A DNA stretch of 6,897 bases from Patescibacteria group bacterium (GCA_030916835.1 JAUPWA010000075.1:1-6897); one strand, 5' to 3'; shown: positions 1 to 4,941, counted from the first letter of the stretch. Notes: generated from the sequence alone by a model not told the origin. Numbers and translations are program-made.

Positions 1-520
1 ATTCTTTGCTTTGACCTCCGCTAGGGTCGATGAGCACATGGTCGACGAGCCCTTGGTAGGGTTTTAGTTTTTCGGCTAAAGCCGCACCATTCGACCCAAC
101 CCCCCTGAGTGCTTCGGGTCCACATTGGAGTATGACAACCTTCCCATTGGTCGACTCTTTGTAAAGTCGGACCAACTCGACAGGCGGCCAAGGCAAGTTG
201 AGTTGAACTCCGTGACAATTCTTCCCTGCCAACCCATCTGCATAGACCAAGTCGTTGAGAATATGCTGCGCACTCTTCTTGTCTGTGTAGAAGTGGAGGA
301 TGTTAAGCGCTCCCGTGTGATTTTGGAATATCTCTGGGATCATCCTCAAAGGCGCATATCGTTTGGGTGTTGTGGAAAATGTAGGGTCGAGCGTCCTGCT
401 ACTCACCAGCACGCCGACCATGAGATTGTGTTTGGCATATTGTGGTCGAGACTGCAATATCCTATTTGCTTCCACGACTGTGGTTACACCGGTCACGCCG
501 ATGTATGGGACTGGTCGCAT
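1..520 (-). CDS. Probable (beta/alpha)-barrel protein, TrpF-like, C-terminus outside window
   Basis: The minus strand is open from an ATG at 518-520 to the window edge, giving 173 residues with no stop; the rest lies beyond base 1. The start is well supported: AGGAGG at 529-534 lies 8 bases before the ATG. The protein alternates hydrophobic strands and helices as in a TIM barrel: PYIGVTGVTT (5-14), NLMVGVLVSS (32-41), ALNILHFYTD (71-80), CHGVQLNLP (102-110), KVVILQCGP (127-135), HVLIDPSGG (161-169). The order resembles phosphoribosylanthranilate isomerase: an early G-[IV]-T turn, a PKRY segment (52-55), a VQL strand, then an acidic strand end followed by GG (D165, G168, G169). Similarity is weak and other phosphate-binding barrels are possible. 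No tryptophan gene is nearby, so a role in tryptophan synthesis is not implied. It is the last visible gene of a minus-strand series, 109 bases after the preceding gene and behind a hairpin. Confidence 0.7.
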   Translation of the reverse strand, partial: MRPVPYIGVTGVTTVVEANRILQSRPQYAKHNLMVGVLVSSRTLDPTFSTTPKRYAPLRMIPEIFQNHTGALNILHFYTDKKSAQHILNDLVYADGLAGKNCHGVQLNLPWPPVELVRLYKESTNGKVVILQCGPEALRGVGSNGAALAEKLKPYQGLVDHVLIDPSGGQSKE

Positions 521-545
521 TTTGGTACCCTCCTGTTTGAACGAC

Positions 546-567
546 TGGTACATGCATACCATATTTA
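546..567 (-). promoter_or_regulatory. Possible promoter -10 overlapping a dyad, upstream of the barrel gene
   Basis: On the minus strand TAAATA (562-567) could be a -10 element. Directly after it, at 546-561, is a dyad with arms TGGTA and TACCA around six bases, placed where transcription would begin. That position would suit a repressor site or a leader hairpin. No good -35 is present: TTTCCA at 583-588 leaves only a 15-base spacer. The reading is tentative. Confidence 0.25.
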
Positions 568-594
568 GCGCAACGCATATAGTGGAAACGAAAG

Positions 595-618
595 GGGCCG
601 CCGATAGTCTGGCGGCCC
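595..618 (-). terminator. Hairpin after the 46-residue gene, weak terminator or mRNA processing site
   Basis: GGGCCGCC (595-602) and GGCGGCCC (611-618) form an 8-bp GC-rich stem with an 8-base loop, 11 bases after the stop codon at 630-632. On the minus strand it is followed by CTTTCGTTTCC, an interrupted T tract, so it may be a leaky terminator lowering expression of the barrel gene, or an mRNA-stabilising stem. On the plus strand no T tract follows. Confidence 0.45.
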
Positions 619-629
619 AAGGGCAAGAG

Positions 630-770
630 TTAGGGATGATTTTGGAAGTAGGCCAACGTTGCCATGATCGCTACCACGACCATCATCCCGAGGCCTACAA
701 AGCGAAATCTGATCCCGCTTCTGCGTTCCTTTTTTTGAGCTCTTGTGAACATTAAAGAAGGTGTCAGCAT
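630..770 (-). CDS. 46-residue single-pass membrane protein
   Basis: This small gene encodes 46 residues. The N-terminal part is basic (RAQKKERRSGIRFR, about residues 10-23). One hydrophobic segment follows, VGLGMMVVVAIMATLAYF (about 25-42), with a short tail QNHP. By the positive-inside rule the N-terminus should be cytoplasmic. The ATG at 768-770 is preferred over the in-frame ATG at 750-752, because AGGAG at 779-783 lies 8 bases before the first and nothing similar precedes the second. The Shine-Dalgarno site falls in the 14-base gap after the upstream gene, so the two are almost certainly co-transcribed. I recognise no family. It could be a membrane anchor or regulator for its operon partners; that is inference from position only. 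Confidence 0.7.
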   Translation of the reverse strand: MLTPSLMFTRAQKKERRSGIRFRFVGLGMMVVVAIMATLAYFQNHP

Positions 771-784
771 CGATATATCTCCTG

Positions 785-1138
785 TTATGGTCCACTTTTC
801 CGATATCGATCAATCCAACGTTCAACTGTTTCAGCACCCACAGGATCGTCCAAGCCTTCGACTTGCACCGTGCCATACTCAGTGATTTGCAGCACCTGCG
901 AAATAGTTCCACTTGGGGCTGTCGGGATCTGAGGCAGTGGCGCCTCTCGAGTAATGCCGCACCTCTTGAGAATCTCAAGATTGGCTGCGACCTTCTTTGA
1001 GTCTGGTGGTTGTGTAGCTGTACGCACCGCCTGTTGTCGAGCCTGAGAGTCTCGAACGATACTTCCCAAATGAGCATCGATTCTGTGGGCTAAGTACTGT
1101 TTAAAAATTTCTCTGGGCTTTTTTCGTGGACTACCCAT
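785..1138 (-). CDS. Hypothetical 117-residue soluble protein, first gene of minus-strand operon
   Basis: The gene starts at ATG 1136-1138 with AGGAGG at 1145-1150, six bases upstream. The frame stays open farther upstream, to about 1348, but that stretch lies in the promoter region and has no comparable ribosome site. The protein opens with a basic stretch (MGSPRKKPRE), continues with a likely helix rich in R, Q and A (about 10-40), then a proline-rich linker (APLPQIPTAPSG, about 66-77). It ends with a compact strand-and-helix segment: ISQVLQITEYGTVQVEG (79-95), then an amphipathic ETVERWIDRYRK. There is no signal peptide, transmembrane segment or recognisable catalytic motif. The next gene begins 14 bases after its stop. 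I do not recognise the family. The C-terminal part could be a small nucleic-acid or protein binding fold, but this is a guess. Confidence 0.7.
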   Translation of the reverse strand: MGSPRKKPREIFKQYLAHRIDAHLGSIVRDSQARQQAVRTATQPPDSKKVAANLEILKRCGITREAPLPQIPTAPSGTISQVLQITEYGTVQVEGLDDPVGAETVERWIDRYRKSGP

Positions 1139-1165
1139 AGCAAACCTCCTTCCTTCTAACCGCAG

Positions 1166-1174
1166 GTTATAGCA
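1166..1174 (-). promoter_or_regulatory. Extended -10 promoter for the minus-strand operon
   Basis: On the minus strand TGCTATAAC (1166-1174) fits the extended -10 form TG-N-TATAAT with one mismatch. It lies 27 bases before the ATG at 1138, leaving room for the strong AGGAGG site. No convincing -35 is found at 16-18 bases, which extended -10 promoters can do without. Confidence 0.45.
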
Positions 1175-1202
1175 TGAAATTAAAAATACACCAGCTGATA
1201 GT

Positions 1203-1232
1203 TTGAGCAGACTTTCATGAGAGGGGTATATA
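1203..1232 (+). promoter_or_regulatory. Possible sigma-70 promoter for the 1323 gene
   Basis: TTGAGC (1203-1208) and TATATA (1227-1232) are separated by 18 bases. Transcription would start near 1239 and leave a leader of about 84 bases before the ATG at 1323. The -10 region is a long TA run, so its exact register is uncertain (TATAAA at 1231-1236 is an alternative). Confidence 0.35.
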
Positions 1233-1322
1233 TAAAAGAGAGGGGGCGATGAACTGTTGAGACAAACAGTATTAGGTGCTAGTGTTGCGCAGGAAAGTAA
1301 CTCACTACTTGCGTAGGTTGCC

Positions 1323-1772
1323 ATGAAACCAGCACAAAGAGCTATCAAGAACTCCTCCCCTTACAACAAGACTCTAAAGAAAGCTGTTGGGGGACAAAGA
1401 GCCAAACCCGCTTCTAACAAAAAACGGAGGACCAAACGATCTAAGCAAGTTCCGCTTATAACAACTCTCTTAGAGCTACTAGCAAAGGAGTACGCCGCAC
1501 TCGGCACTAACCTACTACCAACCATGAATGACGCGCGGCAAGTTGGTATCCCCCAAACAAAACTGCGCTCAGTGTTTGGTACGCTGTATGAGCCTGCGTA
1601 TCACTTCCTTGTTTCGATTAGGCACCTCATCTTGGGCACGACCGTGGGGAATCTTATGGTGGCGCTCTACCCTCTAGCCCCGAAGAAAATTGCGAGCCTC
1701 GCCGTTTTTCCAAATGAGTCTCAGGTACTAGGCTCACGTGTCGCGGGTAGATTAAGAGGGCTCAAACGCTGA
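1323..1772 (+). CDS. Hypothetical strongly basic protein, 149 residues
   Basis: An in-frame TAG lies nine bases before the ATG at 1323, so the gene cannot start earlier; the ribosome site is weak (AGGT a few bases upstream). The first 41 residues contain 15 lysines and arginines and look disordered, like a nucleic-acid binding tail. From about residue 44 the protein is helical. A segment near 68-85 (DARQVGIPQTKLRS, then FGTLYEP) has the spacing of a helix-turn-helix, but I would not call it on this alone. A hydrophobic patch at about 92-117 is interrupted by R and H, more a buried helix pair than a membrane segment. The C-terminus is again basic (RVAGRLRGLKR). A clean intrinsic terminator 18 bases after the stop supports a real plus-strand gene. 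No known family was recognised. It converges on the structured RNA unit at 1831-2256. Confidence 0.55.
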   Translation: MKPAQRAIKNSSPYNKTLKKAVGGQRAKPASNKKRRTKRSKQVPLITTLLELLAKEYAALGTNLLPTMNDARQVGIPQTKLRSVFGTLYEPAYHFLVSIRHLILGTTVGNLMVALYPLAPKKIASLAVFPNESQVLGSRVAGRLRGLKR

Positions 1773-1789
1773 TCGCTCCTGGCGTCTCG

Positions 1790-1820
1790 GTCGCCGCAAC
1801 CTGTTTGCGGCGACTTTTTT
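1790..1820 (+). terminator. Intrinsic terminator of the 1323 gene
   Basis: A perfect 10-bp stem, 1790-1799 with 1805-1814, around a five-base loop is followed by six T residues (1815-1820). The orientation is plus; there is no T tract on the other side. Confidence 0.85.
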
Positions 1821-1821
1821 A

Positions 1822-1867
1822 TGAAAAGACAAAAGGGGCCGTGCAGTCTAGCTGCACTGACCCCTTT
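1822..1867 (-). terminator. Intrinsic terminator of the minus-strand structured RNA
   Basis: On the minus strand AAAGGGG (1861-1867) pairs with CCCCTTT (1832-1838). Inside this is a second stem, GTGCAG with CTGCAC (1841-1846 and 1852-1857), around a five-base loop. The tail reads TTTT then GTCTTTTC (to about 1823). It is back to back with the plus-strand terminator at 1790-1820, so the two convergent units are insulated from each other. Confidence 0.75.
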
Positions 1868-2256
1868 GCGGTCTCCTAGCGGAGATGCGCTGCCTCCTAC
1901 CATTGGGTTCTCTCCAATGGAGTCAGTGGCTCCTTAGCCGCAAGCGCTGGTCAGCTCAGGGCGACTTTCGTCTTTCTCTATGCGGTATTAGCCTTAGACA
2001 GAGACGCGCTGGCGCATCCTGTTTCTAAGGTTATCCCCCACCCTGACTGGTTATGCAAAAGGTCTTACCCAAAGGATACGAACCTCTTTGCTCTGTACCA
2101 CCATAAAGAACGTACTGCATTTGCGCTGAAACGCAAAGCCCAGAGCTTCGGCACATGACTTGAGTCTCCACGCTTTAGTCACGATTTAGAGGCCTTAGCT
2201 GCTGGTCCGGGGAAATCCCTGGCGGTTTCGACCAAGGGTCGAAAAAGGCACGCTCT
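1831..2256 (-). ncRNA. Structured RNA resembling the 5' domain of 16S rRNA (fragment, pseudogene or derived RNA)
   Basis: No reading frame of note fills this stretch, yet it is dense in hairpins and bounded by a promoter (2263-2291) and a terminator. Read on the minus strand it contains, in 16S order, GGGGGATAAC (2030-2039), GCTAATACCGCATA (1979-1992), TGACCAGC (1946-1953), GACTCC (1919-1924) and GGAGGCAGC (1889-1897). These are landmark strings of 16S helices 8 to the 338-355 hairpin. The spacing differs: 37 bases between the first two instead of about 14, about 25 instead of about 110 before TGACCAGC, and 21 instead of 4 inside the last hairpin. Clear stems are 2226-2233 with 2237-2244, 2120-2125 with 2132-2137, 1992-1997 with 2025-2030, and 1900-1906 with 1914-1920. 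The part before 2039 matches 16S only loosely. It lacks the conserved cores of RNase P RNA and tmRNA. Whether it is transcribed and functional is inference. Confidence 0.55.
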
Positions 2257-2262
2257 GGTGAG

Positions 2263-2291
2263 AAAATACCAAACAACTACAAACTCCGCAA
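2263..2291 (-). promoter_or_regulatory. Promoter for the structured RNA
   Basis: On the minus strand TTGCGG (2286-2291) and TATTTT (2263-2268) are exactly 17 bases apart, predicting a start near 2256, just before the first hairpin (2226-2244). A short inverted repeat, AATACC (2265-2270) and GGTATT (2296-2301), flanks the promoter and could be an operator, but six-base arms are weak evidence. Confidence 0.5.
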
Positions 2292-2347
2292 ACGTGGTAT
2301 TAAAATCGAATTTTCATCTGGGGGAATATACAAGGAGGAAAGGAATT

Positions 2348-2384
2348 GGGCCGCTTCTACCGAAGCGGCCCATATTATTTTTTT
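2348..2384 (+). terminator. Intrinsic terminator hairpin, plus orientation, no gene in front of it
   Basis: A perfect 10-bp GC-rich stem (2348-2357 with 2362-2371) has the four-base loop TACC and is followed by ATATTATTTTTTT. The T tract points to termination of plus-strand transcription, but there is no plus-strand gene between 1773 and this site. On the minus strand the stem follows tRNA-Ser by 17 bases with a weak tail (AATTCCTTTCC), so it may also trim or stop the tRNA transcript. Confidence 0.7.
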
Positions 2385-2388
2385 GATC

Positions 2389-2476
2389 TGGCGGAGAGGG
2401 TGAGATTCGAACTCACGGTACCTTGCGGCACGCCTGTTTTCAAGACAGGTGCTTTAGACCACTCAGCCACCTCTCC
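2389..2476 (-). tRNA. tRNA-Ser(UGA), CCA encoded
   Basis: Read on the minus strand, the acceptor stem is GGAGAGG (2470-2476) with CCTCTCC (2393-2399), the discriminator is G, and the CCA end is encoded at 2389-2391. The anticodon stem CCTGT/ACAGG holds the loop CTTGAAA with anticodon TGA at 2440-2442. A long variable arm (GTGCC, loop GCAA, GGTAC) marks a class II tRNA as expected for serine, and the T arm is GTGAG, TTCGAAT, CTCAC. It reads UCA and probably other UCN codons. Confidence 0.97.
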
Positions 2477-2486
2477 AATGTTGCAC

Positions 2487-2515
2487 ACAATACACTTTTT
2501 ACGTGATTTTTGCTA
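2487..2515 (-). promoter_or_regulatory. Possible promoter of tRNA-Ser
   Basis: On the minus strand TATTGT (2487-2492) with TAGCAA (2510-2515) at a 17-base spacing would start transcription near 2480, four bases before the mature tRNA. The -35 is a poor match. The 42-base gap to the umuC stop shows no other feature, so read-through from umuDC is also possible. Confidence 0.35.
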
Positions 2516-2518
2516 CCA

Positions 2519-3799
2519 CTAATGTACCCGTCCCAAAAACGGCAGGTCGATAGTTTTTTTGCGCTGCTCCACCGAGAGCTTTACTTGCGCCACCTTTCTC
2601 TTTTTTTGCCTATCAGGTTCGCGGTGCTGCACCGCCTTGAGGCTCGAGGCCAGGTGCACCGTTTGCGACCCATAGCGGCGGTTTAGCGTATCGACCGCAC
2701 TTAAGATTGCCACCTGCTCACTCGCTTTTGCACTCGCGCCAAACAGATCTTGTGGCAAGGCGCTCTCATGCACGAGCGAGCGCAGCGACACCCCGGTCGC
2801 TCGGTACAAAATATTTGGTACAAACATCTCAGCAAAAACTTTGCGTAGCGCCCCGAGTATGATCATGGGGTCATTGGTCGGCAGCGAAAGCGGCACTTCG
2901 CGATTTCTATACAAAAAGTCTTGCGACTTCAGCATAACCCCCACCTCGCGCGCATGTGCGCCCACACCTCGCGCCTTAGCACATGCGCGCTCAATGTTTT
3001 TTGAGAGTTGTGCAAAGACAAATGCTTTGTCTTTCGAGGGTGGCGAGAACGTGCGCGTCTTGATAATTGAGCCTGGGATCTGGTCTGGCTCAAGTGCTAA
3101 TTGTTTAGTGAACCCGCCTCGCAACTCATACCAAATTTCTCGATACGGTTTGGCAATTTTGTGTTCGCGCAGCCACGCCTCATCTTTTTGCGCGAACTGC
3201 AGTGCTGTTGTTATACCGAGTGCACTGAGTGTTAGCGTCATAGCGCGCCCAATACCCCACACACTACCAATGGGTACTTTTTCTAAAAATGCGGGGATGA
3301 GCTCGCGCGCAATAGGTGTGAAGCCGGCCGGCTTGTTGTGCTTTGAGCCGATCTTTGCAATAACTTTGCTTGGCCCCATCCCTACCCCAAACGTGATACC
3401 GAGGCTCGCCTCTAGGTCATGCTTTATCATGAGCGCGATTTGTTCATACGTCATGCTATATGCATGCTCAAGCCCTGTAATGTCGGCAAAGCACTCGTCG
3501 ATGCTGTATTCCTCGACCAGTGGTGTGTAGCGTCGCACTATCGCGTACATACGCCGCGCATACACTGAGTATGCTGTGTAGTTTGAGTTCACAACCACAA
3601 TGTCGGGGCAGCGTTCACGAATCTCTTTCATGGGCATGCCACGGTAAAGCCCAAGGCGCTTCGCCTCGATAGAGAGCGCCGTTGCGGCACCACGCTCGGC
3701 GCCAGTGACTATCGGTTTGCCGCGCAGCCGATAATCCATCGCCTGCTCAATGGAGGCAAAAAAGGAGTCGCCATCGAAGTGAAGAATGGTGCGTTCCAT
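2519..3799 (-). CDS. umuC: Y-family translesion DNA polymerase, UmuC-type
   Basis: This is a 426-residue polymerase that copies past DNA lesions, close to the 422 of E. coli UmuC and longer than Pol IV (351). The palm carries the first catalytic motif HFDGDSFFASIE (7-18), with metal-binding D9, D11 and a phenylalanine steric gate F14 that would exclude ribonucleotides. The second motif is YSIDECFADITGL (98-110) with D101 and E102. The GPSKVIAKIGSKHNKPAGF block (142-160) is typical of the family. A helix-hairpin-helix thumb is near 177-200 (VWGIGRAMTLTLSALGI), and the little finger runs from about 246 to 360. The C-terminus ends TIDLPFLGRVH; its IDLPF could be a clamp-binding peptide, which is tentative. 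The ATG at 3797-3799 follows the umuD stop by two bases, so translation is probably coupled. This coupling and the UmuD partner favour umuC over dinB. The UmuC tail domain of proteobacteria is not evident. Confidence 0.93.
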   Translation of the reverse strand: MERTILHFDGDSFFASIEQAMDYRLRGKPIVTGAERGAATALSIEAKRLGLYRGMPMKEIRERCPDIVVVNSNYTAYSVYARRMYAIVRRYTPLVEEYSIDECFADITGLEHAYSMTYEQIALMIKHDLEASLGITFGVGMGPSKVIAKIGSKHNKPAGFTPIARELIPAFLEKVPIGSVWGIGRAMTLTLSALGITTALQFAQKDEAWLREHKIAKPYREIWYELRGGFTKQLALEPDQIPGSIIKTRTFSPPSKDKAFVFAQLSKNIERACAKARGVGAHAREVGVMLKSQDFLYRNREVPLSLPTNDPMIILGALRKVFAEMFVPNILYRATGVSLRSLVHESALPQDLFGASAKASEQVAILSAVDTLNRRYGSQTVHLASSLKAVQHREPDRQKKRKVAQVKLSVEQRKKTIDLPFLGRVH

Positions 3800-3801
3800 A
3801 C

Positions 3802-4212
3802 CTAGGTGTAGCTGCGGAATGTCGCAACCACAACGCCGACAATCTCTCCTTGCTTCGGATAGAGGTTTGGATATGTTGGGTTAGCCGCTTCTAGATACAG
3901 TTTGCCCTGCTTTTTGCGCAAATATTTTATAGTGTACCCGTCTTCCAGTAGCGCAATCACAATGTCTCCCACTTTTGGCTCTTTGCCACGCTCAAAGATG
4001 ACCAGGTCGCCCGAGAGAATGCCAGCCCCTTGCATAGAGTCACCCTCAACCTCCAAAAGATAGCTCGCGTTTTTGTTGCGGATGAGGTACTCACCCACGG
4101 TTATCGTGTCGGCCAACTCTTCATCAGCCGGCGACGCAAAACCCGCTTGCACATGTCCGAGCTTGCGCAGTGTGTGGGGCTTGCGAGAAGATGCTGCTTT
4201 GCCGTGTACCAT
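3802..4212 (-). CDS. umuD: UmuD-type self-cleaving S24 peptidase, Pol V accessory subunit
   Basis: The product is 136 residues from the ATG at 4210-4212. The frame also allows a TTG at 4225-4227 (141 residues). I prefer the ATG because an extended -10 (4218-4226) lies just upstream, and because the key residues then fall one position from E. coli numbering. The cleavage site is in VQAGFASPADE (A23-G24; E. coli C24-G25). The nucleophile serine is in EGDSMQ (S59; E. coli S60) and the general-base lysine in YTIKYL (K96; E. coli K97). In the family, RecA filaments stimulate cleavage to the active UmuD' that joins UmuC as Pol V. There is no N-terminal DNA-binding domain, so it is UmuD and not LexA. 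The stop TAG overlaps the weak AGG site before umuC. The control site upstream is probably shared with the divergent gene. Confidence 0.92.
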   Translation of the reverse strand: MVHGKAASSRKPHTLRKLGHVQAGFASPADEELADTITVGEYLIRNKNASYLLEVEGDSMQGAGILSGDLVIFERGKEPKVGDIVIALLEDGYTIKYLRKKQGKLYLEAANPTYPNLYPKQGEIVGVVVATFRSYT

Positions 4213-4217
4213 ACTGT

Positions 4218-4252
4218 ATTCTACCAAATTGCATCATTTTGCAGTGTATACT
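4218..4252. promoter_or_regulatory. Divergent promoters with central dyad between umuD and the 4261 gene
   Basis: Only 48 bases separate the two start codons. On the minus strand TGGTAGAAT (4218-4226) is an extended -10 ending five bases before the umuD ATG. On the plus strand TATACT (4247-4252) ends eight bases before the ATG at 4261. Both predict transcripts starting at or within a few bases of the ATG. Between them is TGCA-N6-TGCA (4230-4243), imperfectly symmetric outward, a candidate operator able to block both promoters. It does not match the E. coli or Gram-positive LexA consensus. No clear -35 is visible for either. Confidence 0.5.
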
Positions 4253-4260
4253 TTACGTGT

Positions 4261-4767
4261 ATGCACGAAGGGATTCGGTGGCAGGTACTCACACACGAGC
4301 ACAGAGATCGCTCAACCGACTGGTACTGGGGGTTTGGCATCCTGGCGGTAGTTGGTATTGGCCTGTGCGTCTATTTTGGCAACATGCTTTTTGCGCTTAT
4401 TATCGCACTTGCTGCTATTTCAATTGGCGTACTCCTTGCCCGCGGACCCCGCGAGCATGGTGTGCATGTGCACCCGCGTGGCGTAACGCTCGATGGCACA
4501 CTCTACCCCTACCCGGCACTCCAGTCGTTTTGGGTGCATGTTGAAGACCCGTATGAGCTTGGTGTCCCCGAGGAGTATCACGAAGAGTTTGAGCCCCGCT
4601 CGCACCTACTCCTCACCACCACTAGCTATATCCACCCAACGCTCACCATACCGCTTGATGATTTGGACCACGCCCAAGAGGTGCGCGACTATTTGGTCGC
4701 CTATGTGGCCGAGGAGAAGCAGGAGCGCCACTTTAGTGACCATGTTGCTGAAGCGCTTGGTTTATAG
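4261..4767 (+). CDS. Two-helix membrane protein with soluble C-terminal domain
   Basis: The gene gives 168 residues from ATG 4261. The frame is open upstream to 4030, but that part lies over umuD on the other strand and is discarded; the plus-strand -10 at 4247-4252 fits the 4261 start. Residues 1-20 are polar, two hydrophobic segments follow at about 21-39 and 42-60, and the rest is soluble. The ARGPREHGVHVHPRGVTLDG segment (60-79), then LYPYPALQSFWVHVEDP (81-97) and LLLTTTSYIHPTLTIPL (116-132), looks like beta strands and resembles the PH-like soluble domains that follow paired helices in small bacterial membrane proteins. A closing helix ends the chain. I recall similar unnamed proteins from Patescibacteria; the function is unknown. 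Sharing a control region with umuDC may be only packing, or may mean damage-linked expression. Confidence 0.8.
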   Translation: MHEGIRWQVLTHEHRDRSTDWYWGFGILAVVGIGLCVYFGNMLFALIIALAAISIGVLLARGPREHGVHVHPRGVTLDGTLYPYPALQSFWVHVEDPYELGVPEEYHEEFEPRSHLLLTTTSYIHPTLTIPLDDLDHAQEVRDYLVAYVAEEKQERHFSDHVAEALGL

Positions 4768-4824
4768 CCGATTTTGGTGTACTTTGAGTATGCTCTGCTC
4801 GTGTAGGTTCCTCTAGGAGTAGCT

Positions 4825-4899
4825 GCTCCCGTCGTTCAATGGATAGGACGCATCCTTGCGGAGGATGCAATGTGGGTTCGATTCCTGCCGGGAGCACCA
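4825..4899 (+). tRNA. tRNA-Arg(GCG), CCA encoded
   Basis: The acceptor stem is GCTCCCG (4825-4831) with CGGGAGC (4889-4895), the discriminator is A (4896) and CCA is encoded (4897-4899). The D arm is GTTC, AATGGATA, GGAC. The anticodon stem CATCC/GGATG holds loop TTGCGGA with anticodon GCG at 4858-4860. The T loop is TTCGATT. It reads CGC and, by wobble, CGU. Most bacteria use ACG (edited to inosine by TadA) for this box, so G34 is unusual. Between the 4261 gene and this tRNA (4768-4824) I see no convincing promoter. Confidence 0.96.
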
Positions 4900-4939
4900 A
4901 AAAAACAAAACCACCCCAATTGGGGTGGTTTTGTTTTTT
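4900..4939. terminator. Two-way intrinsic terminator, 40-bp perfect palindrome
   Basis: Bases 4900-4919 are the exact reverse complement of 4920-4939. The core CCACCCC/GGGGTGG is flanked by A-rich and T-rich arms, so each strand gives a GC stem followed by a T tract with one G. It starts at the base after the CCA of tRNA-Arg and ends two bases before the rpsT stop codon, serving both converging genes. Confidence 0.93.
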
Positions 4940-4941
4940 GT

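Noticed and set aside
125..568. Plus-strand open frame of 147 residues
   Set aside because: It has no ribosome site and lies antisense to the barrel gene, whose minus-strand frame has an ideal Shine-Dalgarno site and coherent strand-helix pattern.
565..1077. Minus-strand open frame of 170 residues
   Set aside because: It overlaps in another frame both the 117-residue and 46-residue genes, which have proper ribosome sites; its composition (many C, H, R, W) is typical of a shadow.
1156..1172. AACCTGCGGTT on the minus strand, identical to part of 16S helix 45
   Set aside because: An 11-base match to some point in 16S is expected by chance in a window this size, and it is not near the other 16S-like blocks.
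1831..2256. RNase P RNA, tmRNA or SRP RNA
   Set aside because: The conserved RNase P core (GAGGAAAGTCC, ACAGAAA region), a tRNA-like tmRNA end with CCA, and the SRP apical motif were all looked for and not found.
2331..2338. CCTCCTT on the minus strand, like the anti-Shine-Dalgarno end of 16S
   Set aside because: It is only seven bases, upstream of the predicted RNA start, and at the wrong end for a 16S 3' terminus.
2389..2476. Attachment-site duplication of the tRNA-Ser 3' end
   Set aside because: No second copy of the T arm or acceptor end of this tRNA was seen elsewhere in the window, and there is no integrase.
4030..4260. Upstream extension of the membrane protein gene to 4030
   Set aside because: It would run antisense through most of the N-terminal half of umuD; the promoter and ATG at 4261 give a normal two-helix protein.
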